5,423 nt of DNA from positions 1 to 5,423 of the forward strand of contig JACMIM010000609.1 in the NCBI GenBank assembly GCA_014381165.1. Reading direction: 5' to 3'. Position numbers and translations under genes: made by a program. The DNA is from Roseiflexaceae bacterium. GTDB taxonomy: Bacteria > Chloroflexota > Chloroflexia > Chloroflexales > Roseiflexaceae. Below, one piece after another: positions 5,381-5,423 of the stretch. Under the pieces are notes generated by a model. It saw only the letters and a program-made list of their open reading frames with translations. It was not told where the DNA came from and ran no database searches. Each line of letters opens with the position of its first letter. Within the stretch, counting starts at the first letter, position 1.

Positions 5381-5423
5381 AGTTATTTTACATAATATTC
5401 TTCACATATGTGTGATACTGTGA

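Larger units (their letters stand above)
4849..5423. other. Gene-free right-hand region with palindromes and repeats
   Basis: About 575 bp, visibly more AT-rich than the ISL3 and Fic relics, with no coding sequence I can support. A frame from 5205 stays open to the window edge, but its translation is Arg/Cys-rich and unlike any family I know. The stretch is dense in structure: a 56-bp nested dyad (5035-5090), a 15-bp direct repeat (5212-5226 and 5366-5380), hairpins at 5260-5290 and 5307-5323, and a CACATATGTG palindrome (5403-5412). It may be the control region or boundary of something beyond the right edge. Confidence 0.6.

Noticed and set aside
5205..5423. Plus-strand open frame reaching the window edge
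   Set aside because: No family resemblance, no ribosome binding site, and it runs through the hairpins and direct repeats; judged non-coding.

Overview
The window looks like a transposon-rich accessory stretch from a mid-to-high-GC bacterium. The gene families suggest Chloroflexota, perhaps the Ktedonobacteria: a PPOX-class putative F420-dependent oxidoreductase, a DUF2269-like membrane protein, a WHG-type TetR regulator, and ISL3 and IS701 transposases. That placement is recollection of family distribution and has not been checked.

Layout. 1-305 (-): the N-terminal third of an IS701-family transposase, cut by the window edge. 306-747: no gene; it holds a dyad upstream of the transposase, a 15-bp palindrome and a 12-bp-stem hairpin. 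748-2511 (-): the only intact gene group. Transcription runs tetR (2511-1879), then a 5-helix membrane protein (1760-1224), then the oxidoreductase (1155 or 1218 to 748). Both promoter regions carry the same two sequence boxes, so the regulator probably controls itself and the pair downstream. 2615-4025: a decayed ISL3-family element bounded by 22-bp inverted repeats (21/22 identical); its transposase has two nonsense codons, a frameshift and a lost catalytic Asp. 4012-4848 (+): a heavily decayed Fic-family AMPylase gene, with the HxFxDGNGRxxR motif still readable. Its present 5' end lies inside the ISL3 inverted repeat. 4849-5423: no gene; it holds a 56-bp nested dyad made of two near-identical palindromes around a third, then two 15-bp direct repeats that enclose two hairpins.

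How it fits together. The tetR/membrane/oxidoreductase group reads as a small self-regulated module. Everything to its right is wreckage of mobile and toxin-like DNA. The ISL3 end stops 34 bp upstream of the tetR -35 box, and its dead transposase points the same way as tetR. I found no clearly new multi-gene system. The most unexplained signals are the shared operator boxes and the nested dyad and repeat block in the right-hand intergenic region.
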